NCBI GenBank assembly: GCA_021372245.1
Contig: JAJFUV010000069.1
Span: 1-45,153, forward strand
Length of the DNA: 45,153 bases
Direction of reading: 5' to 3'
Source of the DNA: Terriglobales bacterium
GTDB lineage: Bacteria > Acidobacteriota > Terriglobia > Bryobacterales > Bryobacteraceae
In this document: positions 7,741-16,593 of the stretch, one piece after another
How positions within the stretch are numbered: position 1 is the stretch's first letter
Layout of the letters: each line of letters starts with the position of its first letter
Position numbers and translations under genes: made by a program
Notes under the pieces: model-generated
Database searches by the model: none
What the model was told of the DNA's origin: nothing
The model's input: the letters and a program-made list of their open reading frames with translations, nothing else

Positions 7741-8673
7741 ATGAAGACCATCTTCCTGGGCACGCCGGCGTTCGCGGTTGCATCTCTGGAAGTTTTGGCC
7801 GCCTCCGGCCACGAGGTCCTGGCCGTGTTCACCCAGCCGGATCGTCCCAGCGGGCGAGGTCATGCGCTCACAGCGCCGCCTGTCAAGCAATCCGCTCTCG
7901 CGCTAGGACTTGCTGTGCACCAACCCGAGCGCATCCGCCGTCCGGAGGCCGTGGAACTGATCGCGGCGCTGCGGCCCGAGATCATGGTGGTGGTTGGCTA
8001 CGGGCAGATCATCCCGCAATCGATCCTGGACATCCCGCCGCGGGGCATCGTGAATGTACACGGCTCGCTGCTGCCGCGCTACCGCGGCGCTGCGCCCATT
8101 CAGTGGGCCATCGCCAACGGCGAGACGCGCACCGGCGTCACCACGATGCGCATCGACGCGGGGCTCGACACTGGCGACATGCTGCTGAAAGCCGAGACGG
8201 AAATCGGTCCCCTGGAGACGGCTCCGGAACTATCCGCGCGCCTGGCACCGATGGGCGCGGCGCTGCTCATCGAAACGCTTGCGGGACTTGAGCGCGGCAC
8301 AATCACGCCCACCCCGCAAGATCCGGAAGAGGCGACATATGCGCCGGTACTCAAGAAAGAAGACGGGCTCATCGACTGGCGCCGTCCCGCCGCCGTCATC
8401 CACAATCGTGCGCGCGGATTTGCGCCGTGGCCCGGCGCGCACACTCGATTCCGCGGACGCGGTTTCCAGGTCACAAGGAGCCGCCCTTCCGAAGCGCGGC
8501 TTTCCGGCGCGCCCGGCTCGCTGCACGCCCAGGGGCGGACATTGCTGGCCTGCTGCGGCGAAGGCGAAGCGCTCGAGTTGATCCAGGTGCAGCCCGAGGG
8601 CAAGAGGCCCATGGCCGCAGCGGACTTTCTGAACGGCTATCGCGTCGCCGACAATGAACAATTGGGAGAATGA
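7741..8673 (+). CDS. fmt: Methionyl-tRNA formyltransferase
   Basis: A 310-residue enzyme that formylates Met-tRNA(fMet) with 10-formyltetrahydrofolate. Catalytic Asn105 and His107 lie in NVHGSLLPRYRGAAPIQWA and Asp143 in DAGLDTGD. The start MKTIFLGTPAFAV is the usual N-terminus. The C-terminal OB-like tRNA-binding domain (from about residue 205) is present, including LNGYRVADNEQLGE at the end. It follows def by 10 bp, and its stop overlaps the argJ start (ATGA at 8670-8673). Confidence 0.97.
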   Translation: MKTIFLGTPAFAVASLEVLAASGHEVLAVFTQPDRPSGRGHALTAPPVKQSALALGLAVHQPERIRRPEAVELIAALRPEIMVVVGYGQIIPQSILDIPPRGIVNVHGSLLPRYRGAAPIQWAIANGETRTGVTTMRIDAGLDTGDMLLKAETEIGPLETAPELSARLAPMGAALLIETLAGLERGTITPTPQDPEEATYAPVLKKEDGLIDWRRPAAVIHNRARGFAPWPGAHTRFRGRGFQVTRSRPSEARLSGAPGSLHAQGRTLLACCGEGEALELIQVQPEGKRPMAAADFLNGYRVADNEQLGE

Positions 8674-9857
8674 ATAGGTTGAATCTACCGCTTGGTTTTC
8701 GTTACGCATCCACTTACGCGGGTATCCGCAAGCAGCGGCGCGACGATGTCGCGCTGATCGTCGCCGACTCGCCGGCCTCGGCGGCCGCCATGTTTACCAC
8801 CAACCGCGTGAAAGCCGCTCCGGTCACCGTATCGATGGCCAACCTGAAGGCGTCGCGCGGCAAGGTTCGAGCTATCGTGGTGAACGCGGGCAACGCCAAC
8901 TGCGCCACGCGCACAGGCAAGAGTGTTGCCACGGCCACATGCCGCGCTGCCGGCGAAGCCCTGGGCTGCCCGGCTATCCAGGTGCTTGGAGCCTCCACTG
9001 GAGTCATCGGGGTGGAACTGGATGGCGCATTGCTCGTGAAAGCCATGCCCAAGCTGGTGAAAGGTCTTTCCGCAGACCGTTTTGATGACGCCGCGCAGGC
9101 CATCATGACCACCGACCTCGCCAAGAAGGTCGCCTTCGCCGAAGCGCGGCTCAAAGGCGGCCGCGTGCGCATCGCCGGCATGACCAAGGGCTCCGGCATG
9201 ATCCAGCCGCGCATGGCCACCACGCTCGGCTTCGTGATGACCGACGCCGCGGCCGTTCCCGCCGTGCTGCAACCTTTGCTGCGCGAGGCCGTCGAACAGA
9301 GTTACAACCGGCTCTCGGTGGACGGCGATACATCCACCAACGACACCGTCGCCCTGCTCGCCAGCGGCGCATCCGGCGTGAAGGTTACGCCCGCCGATCG
9401 CGCGGATTTCCTGGCTGCGCTCGAACGCGTGCTGATAAGCCTAGCCGAGCAGATTGCCCGTGACGGCGAGGGTGCCTCGAAGTTCATCACCATCGAGGTT
9501 ACAGGCGCGGCCAACGACGTCGACGCGACACAGATCGCACGTTCCATCGCCAATTCGCCGCTCGTGAAGACCGCCATCGCCGGTTCGGACCCGAACTGGG
9601 GCCGCATCCTCTCCGCCGCCGGCAACGCCGGGGTGAAGCTCGATCCCGCGCTGTGTGACGTGAAGCTGCAGGGAGTCACGGTGTGCCGCCGCGGCCTCGC
9701 AGCGGACTTCGACGAACCGGCCCTCACACGCAAGCTGGACGAAAAGGAGTGCTCGATCCGGTTTTGCATCCGTGGCAAGGGCCGTGGAAAAGCGCGCTTC
9801 TGGACCTGCGATTTCACCGAAGGCTACATTAAAATCAACGCAAGCTACCGAACGTAA
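8670..9857 (+). CDS. argJ: Bifunctional glutamate N-acetyltransferase / ornithine acetyltransferase
   Basis: A 395-residue ArgJ, which recycles the acetyl group in arginine biosynthesis by moving it from N-acetylornithine to glutamate; some forms also use acetyl-CoA. The precursor is self-cleaved before a nucleophilic Thr: the motif GMTKGSGMIQPRMATTLGF places the cut between Ala183 and Thr184. STNDTVALLASGASG and the DPNWGRILSAAGNAG segment are also typical. The gene starts inside the fmt stop codon (ATGA), so translational coupling is likely. Whether it is mono- or bifunctional cannot be decided from sequence. Confidence 0.95.
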   Translation: MNRLNLPLGFRYASTYAGIRKQRRDDVALIVADSPASAAAMFTTNRVKAAPVTVSMANLKASRGKVRAIVVNAGNANCATRTGKSVATATCRAAGEALGCPAIQVLGASTGVIGVELDGALLVKAMPKLVKGLSADRFDDAAQAIMTTDLAKKVAFAEARLKGGRVRIAGMTKGSGMIQPRMATTLGFVMTDAAAVPAVLQPLLREAVEQSYNRLSVDGDTSTNDTVALLASGASGVKVTPADRADFLAALERVLISLAEQIARDGEGASKFITIEVTGAANDVDATQIARSIANSPLVKTAIAGSDPNWGRILSAAGNAGVKLDPALCDVKLQGVTVCRRGLAADFDEPALTRKLDEKECSIRFCIRGKGRGKARFWTCDFTEGYIKINASYRT

Positions 9858-9868
9858 AGGATCCACCC

Positions 9869-11842
9869 ATGCGACCCTTCTTCCGTCTGATGCTGCTGGC
9901 GGCATCCGCCGTCGTTGTGTGCCTGGCCGCTCCGGCCATGATCGGGAATGGCGAGCGTGTCACTTACGGCCGCGCGGGTGTGCGCGGGCGTCTCGCCGTG
10001 GGATTATGGCCGCATCCGGTCGCTTTTGACTATGACGGCGACGGAAAGATGGACCTGGTCGTCGGCTGCCCCGACCACCCCTATAACGGCACTTACCTGT
10101 TCCGCAATATCGGCACGAACCGCGAGCCGCTGTTCGCTCCCGCCGTCCGGCTCGGCAAGGGGCTGAAGGACCTGGTGGCCGCCGATTTCAACGGCGACGG
10201 CAGCTTGGATCTGGTGGTAAACGGCGGTTACTACAACGACGTTCGCCGCAACGGCTTGAGCGAATACGTGAAGGTGCCCGTCTCGCGCGACTTTCACATC
10301 GGGCGCGACGACCTCTGGTATCCCGTGGATTGGGACAACGATGGCAGGATCGATCTGCTCGAAGGCGTCAGCGACTGGCGCGAGTACGGCTGGGACGACG
10401 CTTTCAACGCGAAAGGGGAGTGGACGCACGGCCCCATACACGGCTTCGTTTACTTCCACCGCAACCTGGGCAATAACGATCATCCCGTCTACGCGGCACC
10501 GGTGCCGCTCATGGCCGGCGGCAAGCGCCTGGACTTGCGCGGCAGCCCGTCACCCAATCCGGTGGACTGGTTCGGACGCGCGCGTCTCGACCTGATCGGC
10601 GGCGACTTCATCGACACCATCACCATCTTCGAAAACGTAGGCACACGTTCGGCACCGCGCTTGGCCGCGGGCCGTTTGATCGAGGCCGGGGACCAAACTC
10701 TGCACCTGGACCTGTGCATGATCCAGCCACGCGTAGTGGATTGGTACGGCGATGGACGGCCGCACCTCATCGTGGGCCAGGAGGACGGCACCGTCGTCTG
10801 GCTGGAGAACACGGCACCCAAGGGGCAGCCGCCCGTCCTCAGGGCGCCGCGCTACTTTGAGCAGGTAGATCCGTTCCTCAAGAGCGGGGCGCTGTCCCGT
10901 CCCGTACCGGTAGATTGGAACGGCGACGGCCGCCTGGATCTTCTAGCGGGCAACTCCGGCGGCTACATCCAATACTTCGAAAACGTCGGCACGAAGACCG
11001 AGGCCGCGTGGGAGGATCACGGGTACCTGAAAGCCGACGGCAAAACCATCCGCGTGATTGCCGGACCGAACGGTTCGGTGCAAGGGCCGGTGGAAGAGAA
11101 GTGGGGCTATTCAAACCCGGTGGCGGCGGACTGGGACCTGGACGGACGGATCGACCTGGTGGTGAACGACATTTGGGGCAAGGTGGTCTGGTACCGCAAC
11201 GTAGGGACGCGCACGAATCCTGTGCTCGCGAAGGTGCAGCCGGTGGAGGTCGAGTGGACCGGCGCGCCGCCCAAGCCGCGCTGGGTCTGGTGGACTCCGA
11301 AACCGAAGGAACTGGTTACCCAATGGCGCACCACACCGCGCGTGTGCGATTGGAACCGCGACGGCCTGCCGGATCTGGTGATGCTTGATTACGAAGGCTA
11401 CCTCGCCTTCTATGAGCGGTATCGAGATGGCGCGGCGCTCAAGCTGAAACCGCCCGCGCGCATCTTCCTGGATCGCGCTGGAGCGCCGCTGCGGTTGGCC
11501 GCGCGGCCAGCGGGTGGCAGCGGGCGCCGTAAAATCGATACCGTCGATTGGGATGGCGACGGCAACCTGGATCTGATCGTCGACAGCGAGCGTAACGCCG
11601 CATGGTACGAGAACGTGGGCACACAGCAGAAACCCGTCTTCGTCTACCATCCCGACCTGGTGGACCGGGATCTCAGGGGCCACAATCCCACACCCGCTAC
11701 AGGTGACTTCAACGGGGACGGACGTCTTGACATCATCATGGGCGCCGAGGACGGCTTCTTCTACTTCTTCGACCGCCGGCACATCGACAAGATCGCCGGC
11801 CGCACATCATCGTCGGGCGAAACGAATCTACCGAGGCCCTAG
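9869..11842 (+). CDS. Secreted FG-GAP/VCBS-repeat protein (beta-propeller)
   Basis: A 657-residue protein with an N-terminal signal peptide (about residues 1-22, LMLLAASAVVVCLAAPAM). The rest is built from about ten repeats centred on calcium-binding loops such as DYDGDGKMDLVVG, DFNGDGSLDLVV, DWNGDGRLDLLAG, DWDGDGNLDLIVD and DFNGDGRLDIIMG. Each is followed by a FENVGT-like strand. This is the FG-GAP/VCBS pattern of integrin-like beta-propellers. Two repeats are degenerate (DWFGRARLDLIGG, DWYGDGRPHLIVG) and may not bind metal. No catalytic domain is visible, so binding or adhesion is likelier than enzymology. AAAGGA sits 7 bp before the ATG, 11 bp after argJ, so it appears to ride on the housekeeping operon. 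Its last 15 bp overlap the convergent SGNH gene. Confidence 0.82.
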   Translation: MRPFFRLMLLAASAVVVCLAAPAMIGNGERVTYGRAGVRGRLAVGLWPHPVAFDYDGDGKMDLVVGCPDHPYNGTYLFRNIGTNREPLFAPAVRLGKGLKDLVAADFNGDGSLDLVVNGGYYNDVRRNGLSEYVKVPVSRDFHIGRDDLWYPVDWDNDGRIDLLEGVSDWREYGWDDAFNAKGEWTHGPIHGFVYFHRNLGNNDHPVYAAPVPLMAGGKRLDLRGSPSPNPVDWFGRARLDLIGGDFIDTITIFENVGTRSAPRLAAGRLIEAGDQTLHLDLCMIQPRVVDWYGDGRPHLIVGQEDGTVVWLENTAPKGQPPVLRAPRYFEQVDPFLKSGALSRPVPVDWNGDGRLDLLAGNSGGYIQYFENVGTKTEAAWEDHGYLKADGKTIRVIAGPNGSVQGPVEEKWGYSNPVAADWDLDGRIDLVVNDIWGKVVWYRNVGTRTNPVLAKVQPVEVEWTGAPPKPRWVWWTPKPKELVTQWRTTPRVCDWNRDGLPDLVMLDYEGYLAFYERYRDGAALKLKPPARIFLDRAGAPLRLAARPAGGSGRRKIDTVDWDGDGNLDLIVDSERNAAWYENVGTQQKPVFVYHPDLVDRDLRGHNPTPATGDFNGDGRLDIIMGAEDGFFYFFDRRHIDKIAGRTSSSGETNLPRP

Positions 11843-12484
11843 CGCCTTGCGGATCGACGCCGCCACCTGCCGGGCCAGTGCTTCGGAACCCGCGTCGGTG
11901 AAGTGCACGTTCACAGGCCGTTGAATCTCTTTGAGGCGCGGCTGTGCGAAGGCGTACAGGTCGTCGATGGCGACGCCGCTCTCCTTCATCACGCGCAGAG
12001 CAGCCGCGTTGTAGGCCGCCACGTCTTCCGGCTTGCGCGGCGGATTCACGGGCCCTTCGGGCACCGGCGTGGTCGTCGCCCAGATCAACTTCGCCCCAGT
12101 GGATTTGAGGCGCGTCACGAACAGACGGATATAGCGTTCATAGACCGCCAGAGGCACTTGCGGCTCCCCGTCGCTCATTCGTTTCAGATCGTGAAGCCCG
12201 AAGTTGAAGTGAATGACGTCCCACTTCTGCTTGCCCAGCCAGGCATCCATCTGGAACACACCGTTGCCGCTGGTGCCGCCGTTCGCTGGGATGCGCTGTA
12301 CATTTGCCTCGCCGGCGAGCAGCTTGCGCACCGGCAGCGTGTATCCCACCGAGATCGAGTCGCCGATGAGAAGCACCCGCGGCAAGCCGGGCTGTTCCGC
12401 GACCGGGGCGTACACAGGCTCGATCGGTGTTTGAGCGAGCAGCAGCGAGCCAAGAAGACAGAGCAGAATTGCGGAACGCTTCAT
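11828..12484 (-). CDS. Secreted SGNH/GDSL-family hydrolase
   Basis: A 218-residue esterase-like protein with a signal peptide (MKRSAILLCLLGSLLLAQ). Block I is VLLIGDSISVGY, with catalytic Ser43. The Gly block appears as PANGGTSGNG and a GLHDLK segment takes the place of GxND, so the canonical Asn is replaced by His there. The C-terminal NVHFTDAGSEALA supplies the catalytic His. Such enzymes deacylate carbohydrates or lipids. The gene begins 26 bp after the glycosyltransferase on the same strand, so an activity on the glycosyltransferase product, for example removal of acetyl groups, is plausible but inferred. The start at 12484 is set by the signal peptide; the longer upstream frame lies in the glycosyltransferase gene. 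Confidence 0.78.
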   Translation of the reverse strand: MKRSAILLCLLGSLLLAQTPIEPVYAPVAEQPGLPRVLLIGDSISVGYTLPVRKLLAGEANVQRIPANGGTSGNGVFQMDAWLGKQKWDVIHFNFGLHDLKRMSDGEPQVPLAVYERYIRLFVTRLKSTGAKLIWATTTPVPEGPVNPPRKPEDVAAYNAAALRVMKESGVAIDDLYAFAQPRLKEIQRPVNVHFTDAGSEALARQVAASIRKALGPR

Positions 12485-12510
12485 GCTCACGATTCTGGCA
12501 CACGGCGGCG

Positions 12511-14319
12511 TCAGATTTGCAGCAGTTCTTCGCGCAGCCGTTCGAAGTTGCTCGACGTCACCAATTGGAACCGGACACCCAGGCGCGTGAGTTTGCGCAA
12601 GGCTTGGTGAAAGTCGCCGCCGGGCAATTCCGGACCGGCCAGGAACAGGTCCCCCTCTTCCACCCGGAAAGGCATTACGTGCCACTGGCGCACAAAATGC
12701 GCCGGCAGGGCGCGGGAAACGCGTGGCGGGATAAGACTCGCATCCAGCCATTCCAGCGGAACGTTGTCGCGCAAGCTCAGCGCTTCGTAGTTATCCTGTT
12801 CGCTCAACTTACCCACCCGCACCAGGTACTCGCCAATCGCCATGCCCGCGGGCTTGCTCGCCAGGGCGCTTTCCAATTCTTCAGCACTGATGTATGCCGA
12901 ACTCACCAGGATCTCTTCGAGCGTACGTTTGTGCGCAACCAGAGCCTGTCTGGACGGATAGGCGTGCTCGGTCTTGAACCATACGAGCGGGCGCCCCTGA
13001 ACGCGGGCCAACAGGTAGCGCCACAGTGCCGCCGCAGTGGCGAGGAAGTTGATCCAGTTCGCCCAGCCCATGCGGACGGGCACCCCCATGGCGAATCGCC
13101 AGCCGTAAATTCTCCCGACCGCGCCCGTGCGGATGGCCGTGGCCACCATCTGTATCGCCAAGTTCGCGATCAGCAGCCACTCGGTAAGCGGCGCTTTGGC
13201 AGCGACGGCCAGACCCCAGCCCGTTCCGCGCCACGTGCTCCAGCCCCAGGTAGCCGCGCCGTAACAAAAGATGGCGTTGGTCAGGATGGTGATGAGACTG
13301 CCGGCCAGACATTTCCTGTCGCGCCAATACCAATAAAGCACGCGCAGGTCGCCGCGCCATCCGTGCCGTTGCCAGCCTTGCAGCGAGATGCCCATCACCC
13401 AGCGCGTGCGCTGGCGGATGGATTCGCAGAAGGTTCGGGGAAAGTACTCGCGCGTGGCTACGGGCTTCGCATTCTCGAACCGAATCGGAAGGAACACCTG
13501 TTTGCAGCCCAGCGCGTGCAGGCGGATGCCGTTTTCGTAATCTTCAGTCAGGCACTCGGGTTCGAACACCCGGTTAGAAGAGCTTTCGGCAAGCCTGTCC
13601 AACGCTTCCCGCCGGTACCCGGTGCCCACGCCGTTCGACGGAATGAACGAGCCGAGCAGTTGCCGCGCGCGGATATCTTTGGTCTGGTACTCGGCGAATT
13701 CGTCACAGTAGACACCATGCGTAAGATGGCGCAGCGGGGTGGCGAGCGGCAGCACCGGAACCTGGACAAAATCGAAAGTTTCAGTGTAGTGATTGATGCG
13801 CCGCAGGGAGTCGGGATAGATCAAATCCTCGGCATCGTGCGTCACGATCACGTCGTAGTGCACGCCGCGCTGCTCTTCCATGAGCAGCATGCGCTGGTAG
13901 ATCCAGTTCAGGCAGTCGGCCTTCGACGTAGGACCATCGTGCGGACAGACGGCTAAGTGTACTCTCGGCCAACGCGCACACGCCTCGCGAACGGCGTCGA
14001 GCGTTTCCGCATCGTTGGGGTAGACGCCGACCAGGACGTCATAGTTCGTGTACCGAATGGCGGCCAGGTTGTGCTCCAGCATGGCGCCGATCACACCCGA
14101 TTCGTGCCACAACGGCACGAAGATCGCCATCCGTTTTTCGCGTGTCCCGGCCAGTTGCCTCTCAGTGGCTTCGAGGAATGGGCTGCGGCCGCTGAGGCGG
14201 CCCCGAAGCCAGTCAAACAGGCACACTGCCACTAGCACCATGTCGTCGATTCCACTGACGAGAATCCAGACGCTTAGCGGCGCAAGAAGTGCGGCGATCC
14301 ATTGATCGGCACACGTCAT
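12511..14319 (-). CDS. NfrB-like processive glycosyltransferase (GT2) with C-terminal MshEN-like region
   Basis: A 602-residue inner-membrane glycosyltransferase resembling phage N4 adsorption protein B (NfrB). A transmembrane segment lies at about 15-36. The GT2 core follows with MAIFVPLWHESGVIG (64-78), HDAED (161-165), LTED (257-260) and QRTRW (303-307), completing the D, D, TED, QxxRW set of processive enzymes. Further membrane segments lie at about 340-358, 370-398 and 415-437. From about residue 465 the tail resembles the tandem MshEN domain that binds c-di-GMP in NfrB and type II secretion ATPases. Its two RLGE-like motifs are altered here (RTLEE at 465-469, AIGE at 494-497), so nucleotide binding is uncertain. 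No NfrA-like outer-membrane partner is nearby. It likely builds an exopolysaccharide, with the downstream SGNH hydrolase as possible accessory. Confidence 0.8.
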   Translation of the reverse strand: MTCADQWIAALLAPLSVWILVSGIDDMVLVAVCLFDWLRGRLSGRSPFLEATERQLAGTREKRMAIFVPLWHESGVIGAMLEHNLAAIRYTNYDVLVGVYPNDAETLDAVREACARWPRVHLAVCPHDGPTSKADCLNWIYQRMLLMEEQRGVHYDVIVTHDAEDLIYPDSLRRINHYTETFDFVQVPVLPLATPLRHLTHGVYCDEFAEYQTKDIRARQLLGSFIPSNGVGTGYRREALDRLAESSSNRVFEPECLTEDYENGIRLHALGCKQVFLPIRFENAKPVATREYFPRTFCESIRQRTRWVMGISLQGWQRHGWRGDLRVLYWYWRDRKCLAGSLITILTNAIFCYGAATWGWSTWRGTGWGLAVAAKAPLTEWLLIANLAIQMVATAIRTGAVGRIYGWRFAMGVPVRMGWANWINFLATAAALWRYLLARVQGRPLVWFKTEHAYPSRQALVAHKRTLEEILVSSAYISAEELESALASKPAGMAIGEYLVRVGKLSEQDNYEALSLRDNVPLEWLDASLIPPRVSRALPAHFVRQWHVMPFRVEEGDLFLAGPELPGGDFHQALRKLTRLGVRFQLVTSSNFERLREELLQI

Positions 14320-14415
14320 TCAAGTTCGGCGCCCAACTGCCGGCCCACCTGAGGTAGTGCGCCGGACAAGTCAAAACTCGCCCGGAAATATGACAGTTTG
14401 TGACACAATGGCGCC

Positions 14416-15321
14416 ATGAACCGTCTGAACCGGAACTGGATCGCCGGCCTGCTTGCCGTGGCCTTGTTTGCGGGTGCGATGGCGGTTCGCGCCACCGCCG
14501 GCGAGGACAACGACTTCCACTTCTCGATCATCGGCGACCGCGCCGGATCTCCGGCCGCGCAAGTCTACGGCCGCGTCTGGCGAGAGGTCGACATGCTGCA
14601 CCCGGCGTTTGTCATCAACGTCGGCGACACCATCCAGGGAGGCGGCGACGCCAAGATCGAGGAACAGTGGAAAGAGATAAAGACGCTGTTCAACCGCTAC
14701 AGGCAGTACCCGCTATACCTGGTGCCGGGGAACCACGACGTGTTTTCGGAAGCGTCCGAGAAGACTTTCGTCCGCGAGACCGGCCGCGCCGTGCACTACG
14801 GCTTCGATTACCAGAACGCTCATATCACCGTGCTCGATAACAGCCGTGGCATGGAGTTGAGTGACGCCGAACTGCAGTTCCTCGAATCCGATCTGGCCCA
14901 GCACCAGGCGCAGCACCCCAAGTTCATCTTCTTTCACAAACCGTTCTGGATTCCGCTGGTGCGCGTGGGCAGCGGCGAATTCGCCTTGCACAAGCTGGCC
15001 AGGAAGTACGGCGTCGATTACGTCGTCAGCGGGCACGGCCACACCTTCATGCGCTTGCCTTTCGACGGCGTGGTCTACATGGAAGTGGGATCGAGCGGTG
15101 GTGGAGTCGAGAAGAAGATCGAGCGCGGCGCCGGCTTCAACGATGGAGTCTTCTTTCACCACGTATGGGTTTACGTGAAGGGCGGAAGAGTCAGCATGAC
15201 CGTGAAGGAACTGGACGGCCAAAGGGGCCAGGGGCGCATGTTCCGCGCCGAGGATTGGGATGAGCGCGGTCCCCACTTCGACACCGGCGACCCCGCCAAT
15301 ACCGACAAACCCACAACGTAG
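14416..15321 (+). CDS. Secreted metallophosphoesterase (calcineurin-like)
   Basis: A 301-residue exported protein with a signal peptide (WIAGLLAVALFAGAMAVRATA). The calcineurin-like metallophosphoesterase motifs run SIIGDRAG (Asp41), NVGDTIQGGG (Asp71), VPGNHDVF (Asn106, His107), FFHKPFW and SGHGHTF. The usual GDxH first motif has Ala or Gly where His is normal, which can change the metal site, so activity is likely but not certain. Substrates of such secreted enzymes include phosphate monoesters and diesters. It starts 96 bp from the divergent glycosyltransferase and ends 60 bp before sodA; a separate promoter for sodA is possible in that gap. Confidence 0.82.
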   Translation: MNRLNRNWIAGLLAVALFAGAMAVRATAGEDNDFHFSIIGDRAGSPAAQVYGRVWREVDMLHPAFVINVGDTIQGGGDAKIEEQWKEIKTLFNRYRQYPLYLVPGNHDVFSEASEKTFVRETGRAVHYGFDYQNAHITVLDNSRGMELSDAELQFLESDLAQHQAQHPKFIFFHKPFWIPLVRVGSGEFALHKLARKYGVDYVVSGHGHTFMRLPFDGVVYMEVGSSGGGVEKKIERGAGFNDGVFFHHVWVYVKGGRVSMTVKELDGQRGQGRMFRAEDWDERGPHFDTGDPANTDKPTT

Positions 15322-15381
15322 AAGTTTTCAGCATCCGGTCGCCATACCATTACATCCAACAGGGTGAAAGAGGAGACAAAA

Positions 15382-15996
15382 ATGGCCTTCACCCTTGACC
15401 CGCTACCCTATGCCCACGATGCGCTGGAACCTTACATCGACAAAGCGACCATGGAACTGCACCATGGCAAGCACCACGCGACTTACGTCGCGAATCTGAA
15501 TAAGGCTCTCGAATCCGCTCCCGAACTGGCTTCGCGTAGCCTGGAGCAGTTGCTTGCCAACAACCTGGTCGCGGTTCCCGAATCCATTCGCACCGCGGTG
15601 CGCAACAACGGCGGCGGCCACTTCAACCACGCGATGTTCTGGCAGATCATGGCGCCCAAGGCGGGAGGCCAGCCTGGCGGGAAGCTGGCGGAGGCCTTAG
15701 CCGGCACATTCGGCAGCTTCGACAACTTCAAGGAGAAATTCACCGCCGCTGCCATGGGTAGGTTCGGTTCCGGTTGGGCGTGGCTGGTAAAGAACGGCAC
15801 GGGCAAGTTGGAAGTCTATTCGACGGCCAACCAGGATTCGCCCGTGAGTGAGGGCAAGACGCCACTGGTGGCGCTGGACGTCTGGGAGCACGCCTACTAT
15901 CTGAAGTATCAGAACAGGCGAGCCGAATATGTAGGCGCATGGTGGAACGTCGTGAATTGGGCCGCGGCCGAGAAGCGGTTCAGTTCACTAAGGTAA
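15382..15996 (+). CDS. sodA: Superoxide dismutase, Fe/Mn family, probably Mn
   Basis: A 204-residue cytoplasmic superoxide dismutase. The four metal ligands are visible: His27 in [12 protein letters not shown], His83 in HFNHAMFW, and Asp166 and His170 in [15 protein letters not shown]. The NQDSP segment (150-154) carries the Gln typical of Mn-dependent members, which points to manganese rather than iron; cambialistic behaviour cannot be excluded. The ATG at 15382 is preferred over the in-frame GTG at 15364 because AGAGGAGA lies just upstream and [10 protein letters not shown] is the family N-terminus. A strong intrinsic terminator follows the gene 39 bp downstream. Confidence 0.96.
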   Translation: MAFTLDPLPYAHDALEPYIDKATMELHHGKHHATYVANLNKALESAPELASRSLEQLLANNLVAVPESIRTAVRNNGGGHFNHAMFWQIMAPKAGGQPGGKLAEALAGTFGSFDNFKEKFTAAAMGRFGSGWAWLVKNGTGKLEVYSTANQDSPVSEGKTPLVALDVWEHAYYLKYQNRRAEYVGAWWNVVNWAAAEKRFSSLR

Positions 15997-16034
15997 GCCA
16001 CAGCGGAATCTGGGGCTTCCGCGACTTGTGGCGA

Positions 16035-16065
16035 GAGGGCGGCCTTCACCGGCCGCCCTCTTTTT
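16035..16065 (+). terminator. Rho-independent terminator after sodA
   Basis: A perfect 10-bp GC-rich stem (GAGGGCGGCC, 16035-16044, paired with GGCCGCCCTC, 16051-16060) closes a six-base loop and is followed directly by TTTTT. It ends the sodA transcript on the plus strand. Confidence 0.93.
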
Positions 16066-16153
16066 ATCTTTCGCCTCCGTCAAAATCGACACCTTCCAGC
16101 CAGAATCTTGAAAGGACTTCGCCTTTCGCGGCATATCGTGCATGAGGTAAAAC

Positions 16154-16519
16154 ATGACACGCCCGACTTCCGAGTGGCCGCTCTTGGCGAGCCGCATTCT
16201 GATGATCCTTTGGGCCGGATTCTGGACCTGGTTCGGCCTGGCTAGTGGCATCGGGGAAAGGCTCCAGCCAATTGGTGTACTGATACACACCGCGGTCCCG
16301 GGCCTCTTTTTCGGCTTGCTCGTTCTGATCGCCTGGCGGTGGCCTACCGTGGGCGGCTTCGTATTGTTGGCCGCCGGCGTGGCTGTGTCGATCGCTTACC
16401 CGATCCTGTTTGCGCGCATGCCGTCCGCGACGCGAAACTTCGTACTTCTAACGATGGCGGCGCCACCACTGGTTTGCGGAATCCTATTGCTGTTCCGATA
16501 CAGACTGCAACACAACTGA
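16154..16519 (+). CDS. Small four-helix membrane protein, function unknown
   Basis: A 121-residue, strongly hydrophobic protein with about four transmembrane helices: residues 11-31, 41-60, 66-85 and 95-114. It has no soluble domain and no recognisable catalytic motif. A GAGGT lies 5 bp before the ATG, supporting the start. It stands between the sodA terminator and an MFS transporter gene 74 bp downstream, so co-transcription with the transporter is possible. I do not recognise the family. Confidence 0.65.
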   Translation: MTRPTSEWPLLASRILMILWAGFWTWFGLASGIGERLQPIGVLIHTAVPGLFFGLLVLIAWRWPTVGGFVLLAAGVAVSIAYPILFARMPSATRNFVLLTMAAPPLVCGILLLFRYRLQHN

Positions 16520-16593
16520 ACACGTCCGGTTGCCCGGCAAAGGCCGGAAGCGCATTTGACCTCCGTTGCCATGAAACGGTACGCTGTCACGAA

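Noticed and set aside
12427..13956. 509-codon plus-strand open frame
   Set aside because: Antisense to the glycosyltransferase, whose catalytic motifs are intact.
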